Positions 60,903 to 64,000 of a DNA stretch of 64,000 nt are shown here, in pieces. Positions within the stretch are counted from its first letter, which is position 1. Each line of letters opens with the position of its first letter. Made by a program: the position numbers and the translations under genes. The notes beneath the pieces are model-generated. The model worked only from the letters and a program-made list of their open reading frames with translations, had not been told where the DNA came from and did not search any database. Source of the stretch: Metallyticus violacea (taxonomy: Eukaryota; Arthropoda; Insecta; Mantodea; Metallyticidae); NCBI GenBank assembly GCA_030762175.1, contig CM060833.1, positions 162,837,501 to 162,901,500 of the forward strand. Reading direction: 5' to 3'.

Positions 60903-62721
60903 GTGAGTGATGCTTGCAATGCTATAAGGTTTTATTTGTGAAATGTATATGGAGATGACTTCTTAAGATGCCAACATTTAATGCTACTCATAGACACTGC
61001 TAATTGACAAGTAAATATATCCACTGCACTCAACAAAGGCTTATAACTTTTATAATTCACAAGGCACCCATATTTGAAAATCCGTTGATGTAATATAACT
61101 TATATTTCTCACAGTTTTAATTCACACATTATACTACGCAGATGTTTATCTAATTTATTCACCACCAGAGACAAGAATGTCGTAGTTTACAGGGCGGTCT
61201 ACATTTCTACAATAGAAGTTGTGAAGCTGTTCACCAGACTGCAATTGTTAAGCATACTATCAGACGCGAGGCGCATGCACATTCATGGTGTTAAATTAGG
61301 TGTGCCACGCTTCCTTATGCTTTGAAGAATTTCCCCTGATATCAGGAGCCTTCTGCACACAATTACCAAGTAATGAATGACACTCCGACATTTTGGATAA
61401 AGTCATCGTGCTTAATACTCTAAATAAACTTCCAATGCATAACACAAACATATGAGGGTATGTTTTGATTATGTTATTACGTACGATAAAGAACATAATA
61501 TTCGCTTACAGCTCCAAACATTCATAGATAAAATGTTTTTAATCATATAAATTTAACAAGTTCGTTTGCACATGTTTTTATGTTACATAAGGCTTTACTT
61601 TTCAACTCAAATAAAATATATTCGTTGATAATACATTTTAAATAGTATACAACTAGAAAACTCATTTGTATAGCTTTCATATATCAGATAAGGACTATTA
61701 GAATGTATAGATTAATGTTTGTTTGTTGGCATTCATAACAATATTTAAAATATAAAAATGTAACGGTTCAAAGGAACACATACATAGCCAAGAATATGAA
61801 AAGATTAAAACTACAGATAAGAAAAGTGTAATACTAAGTGAATCAACCAATGGCAAGCGTAACAACATCAATAATGTGTACCAAGAATGAAATACGAGAC
61901 AGCTTTATTGCGACTAAATAGAAATTAACGAATTTCATTCGCTTAGTATGCGTATTTTGAAAATATAATGCATTGTAATGTAGAGTATTATAACAATACT
62001 ATTGTAATACGTGACTGTTTACATCTCGAAATTTGTTTGTTATGCGTTGGATTCCGTCGAGAGAAGATGTGTTAGCAAAAATCGTGGCTCGTACTCCGTA
62101 TAGTGAAGCAGCATTTTAACATTACGTAAAGGTAAGTGGCGATTAACATTTCTTGGAAGAAATTACAAAATTATTACTTGTAGTGAATGATAGGGGTTAT
62201 GATTTTGAATTATATCCATATAGGAAAATAGTATACGATTTACAACAGGACAGAAAGCACAGTTTTCGGGAGAGAAACATAAATTATAACACTTCTGTTT
62301 CGAATTCAGTCTACATCTAATAATATTCTCAGAGTAAATCGTAATCAGAAAAATGTCATATTGTGTGATAATAACAAAACATTAATAAATTCCGTAGACT
62401 TCTATCCATGTGATTTTGTTATACTTAAAGTCACACTCCTTTCACCTCAAAAGTATCAATCTGAAAAATCCAGCTATAATACCTAACCCTGAACTAGGAT
62501 ATTGTGATGGTAGTTAAGTCAACGTCTACGACAATAAACGTCTGCGTCGGTGTCATTAGAATTACGCCACAAGGGTTTTAGCTGGTCTTTCCATCAAAAA
62601 GATGCCTTTTGCGTAACTTTTTTTTTGGCTGCAATTATTGAAAAACTACATTTTTTGCACAAGTTTCCCATTTTCTAGGATCTATATAAGCTATCACTTT
62701 TTAAAACTTACCACTTATTCA

Positions 62722-62766
<45 letters not shown>

Positions 62767-63213
62767 GTTGTACATCTATTATGGTACGTCTAGGACAAAC
62801 TTTGACAATATAAGAAAATAAAATGTTGGAAAAAATACAGGAAAAAAAAAAAAGGAAGCAAACAATTGAAAATAATTTATAATTTGCTTCAGAGTCATGG
62901 TACAGTATTGAAAATAGATCAGCAAATTTAAATTATGTGCAACTGTATGCTATAAAAGCTTTCTTTATCTTTAATGTTCCTTGAGAAAATGGGAACTGAG
63001 GTGGTAAATTTAACATTATAAAAATACGCCTTTCATACTCCCTTTAAGGTAAGATTGTTTGAATGTTTTAGTAAGAGTGAGGGCTGCTATAATTAGCAAC
63101 ATTTAATTGATTTTGTAAAAATCATTTTGGCAGGGCTAAAGACAGCTAGTAAAGGCTTGTAATGCAAATAGAAAGTTGGTTATATATCGGCTTTTCCTTA
63201 AATTTTTTTTATT
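60903..63213 (+). other. Ionotropic receptor intron 3 (start), nothing else recognised
   Basis: AT-rich. A (TTA)n run lies at about 62721-62765. At about 62042-62111 a 24-codon ATG frame (MRWIPSREDVLAKIVARTPY) precedes a consensus donor AAAG/GTAAGT near 62130, but the frame closes before the donor. No exon continuing the receptor was found. Confidence 0.45.
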
Positions 63214-63476
63214 AGTGTTTAACACCCGTTTTTACTAAGGCACCACAGGTGGTGGACACTGATGACACATGAAATGAAATGTGATATATTGGGAAAGAAT
63301 ATTTTTATTTTAGGAAGGAAACGTTCCAGGCCTAAGTTTAGGGTACCTCCCCGGCATTTGCCATTTATGAGAACTGAGGAAAACCGGGAAAAAACCTCAG
63401 TCATCGAGAACGGTCCTGGCGGGATTTGAGCCCCAGACCTCCCGCCCACGAATCCGCACCTTTACGACCTGGGCCA
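63214..63476 (-). mobile_element. SINE family 1, copy h
   Basis: Full-length or nearly so: tail GGGTGTTAAACACTAAT on the minus strand, body GCCGGGGAGGTACCC, mutated B-box GGCTCAAATCCC and a degraded head (TGGCCCAGGTCGTAAAGGTG). The more numerous changes suggest an older copy. Confidence 0.88.
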
Positions 63477-64000
63477 AGTGACGGTTTCTCTTTAACCTGT
63501 ATTCACTTTTCCCCTTTGCTTAATCCTTTAAACTCCGAAGATTTGCGCAGAATTTATAAAAAGCGAGTTATATTAAATCCTGATAAATGTTTTTCTAAGC
63601 TTGTTGCACCTTGGGGTGAGTGGAGATTTTTACAAGAGACAAAATCACCAGTCTAATCCGAGCTAGACGTCCCTTAGTGCACGCAATCAGATACAATCTA
63701 AGCCTTCTCTCATTCTCTTACAAGTAGATTAATCCTCACATGTCACTTCTGCATGCAAACAATAAATAGGTTAGCACCAACGCCGTATACTTGAGCTCCT
63801 AATGCGTAACGTTAAAAGCTACGCGAATTTCAGAGTTTTAATCATTTTATGTGGTAGATAAATAAGTTGCTGGTTCCTGCAACTTCACAGCTAAATTACC
63901 TTGTAGTAGCAAAAACCTCTTGTGAAAATAAACCACTATCAGAATGTAATTAAGAGTTAGGAGTGCTAGGTAACACATTTACATTACAAAGTTGAAGTAC
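63477..64000. other. No recognisable gene
   Basis: A 76-codon frame starting inside the SINE (63426-63656) has no other support. Confidence 0.4.

Noticed and set aside
62042..62135. Next exon of the ionotropic receptor or start of a new gene
   Set aside because: The frame closes before the consensus donor and the residues do not continue the ligand-binding domain.
1..64000. CRISPR array, bacterial operon or prophage
   Set aside because: No regularly spaced repeats with unique spacers, no dense coding, and spliced genes plus SINEs show the DNA is animal nuclear.
1..64000. Telomeric (TTAGG)n or ribosomal DNA
   Set aside because: No tandem TTAGG run and no rRNA-like sequence was seen.

Overview
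This is AT-rich, gene-poor eukaryotic DNA, most likely from an insect. The evidence is three spliced exons of an insect-type ionotropic receptor (IR), several mariner families, many tRNA-headed SINEs and abundant microsatellites. Very long introns and heavy SINE/mariner load suggest a large-genome hemimetabolous insect (a cockroach or relative would fit), but that placement is inference.

The main host gene is on the + strand. Exon 1 (34752-34908, start codon and signal-peptide-like N-terminus), exon 2 (54188-54360) and exon 3 (60600-60902) join in perfect phase across introns of about 19.3 kb and 6.2 kb. They give about 211 residues of the extracellular N-terminal half of a chemosensory IR. 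The ligand-binding core, pore and membrane segments lie beyond the right edge.

The left half (1-34700) has no confidently recognised host gene. It holds a 5' half of a mariner (1224-1941), a 1.3-kb element with PIF/Harbinger-like ends (6385-7677), a full-length mariner (19242-20522), a LINE reverse-transcriptase remnant abutting a SINE tail (23395-24096), two more decayed mariners (24278-25427; 27648-28690), a hAT-like MITE (26240-26430), a possible gustatory-receptor pseudogene fragment (about 30404-30720) and SINEs. Several short open frames that do not resemble anything I know are listed with low confidence.

The right half is mostly IR introns filled with repeats: SINEs, a SINE/mariner chimera (41096-41570), two DUF4817-type transposon remnants (about 43250-43425; 46059-46640), a 1328-bp mariner with intact ends but a broken frame (48235-49562), a foldback pair enclosing an LTR-like block (51200-53204), another near-complete mariner (55170-56385) and a LINE fragment (about 59300-59990).

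Recurring units tie the window together. One tRNA-Ser/Leu-headed SINE family is present eight times (about 270 bp each when full length), a second tRNA-headed SINE three times, and one mariner family four times. All intact-looking transposase frames are broken, so every copy here appears dead or non-autonomous.
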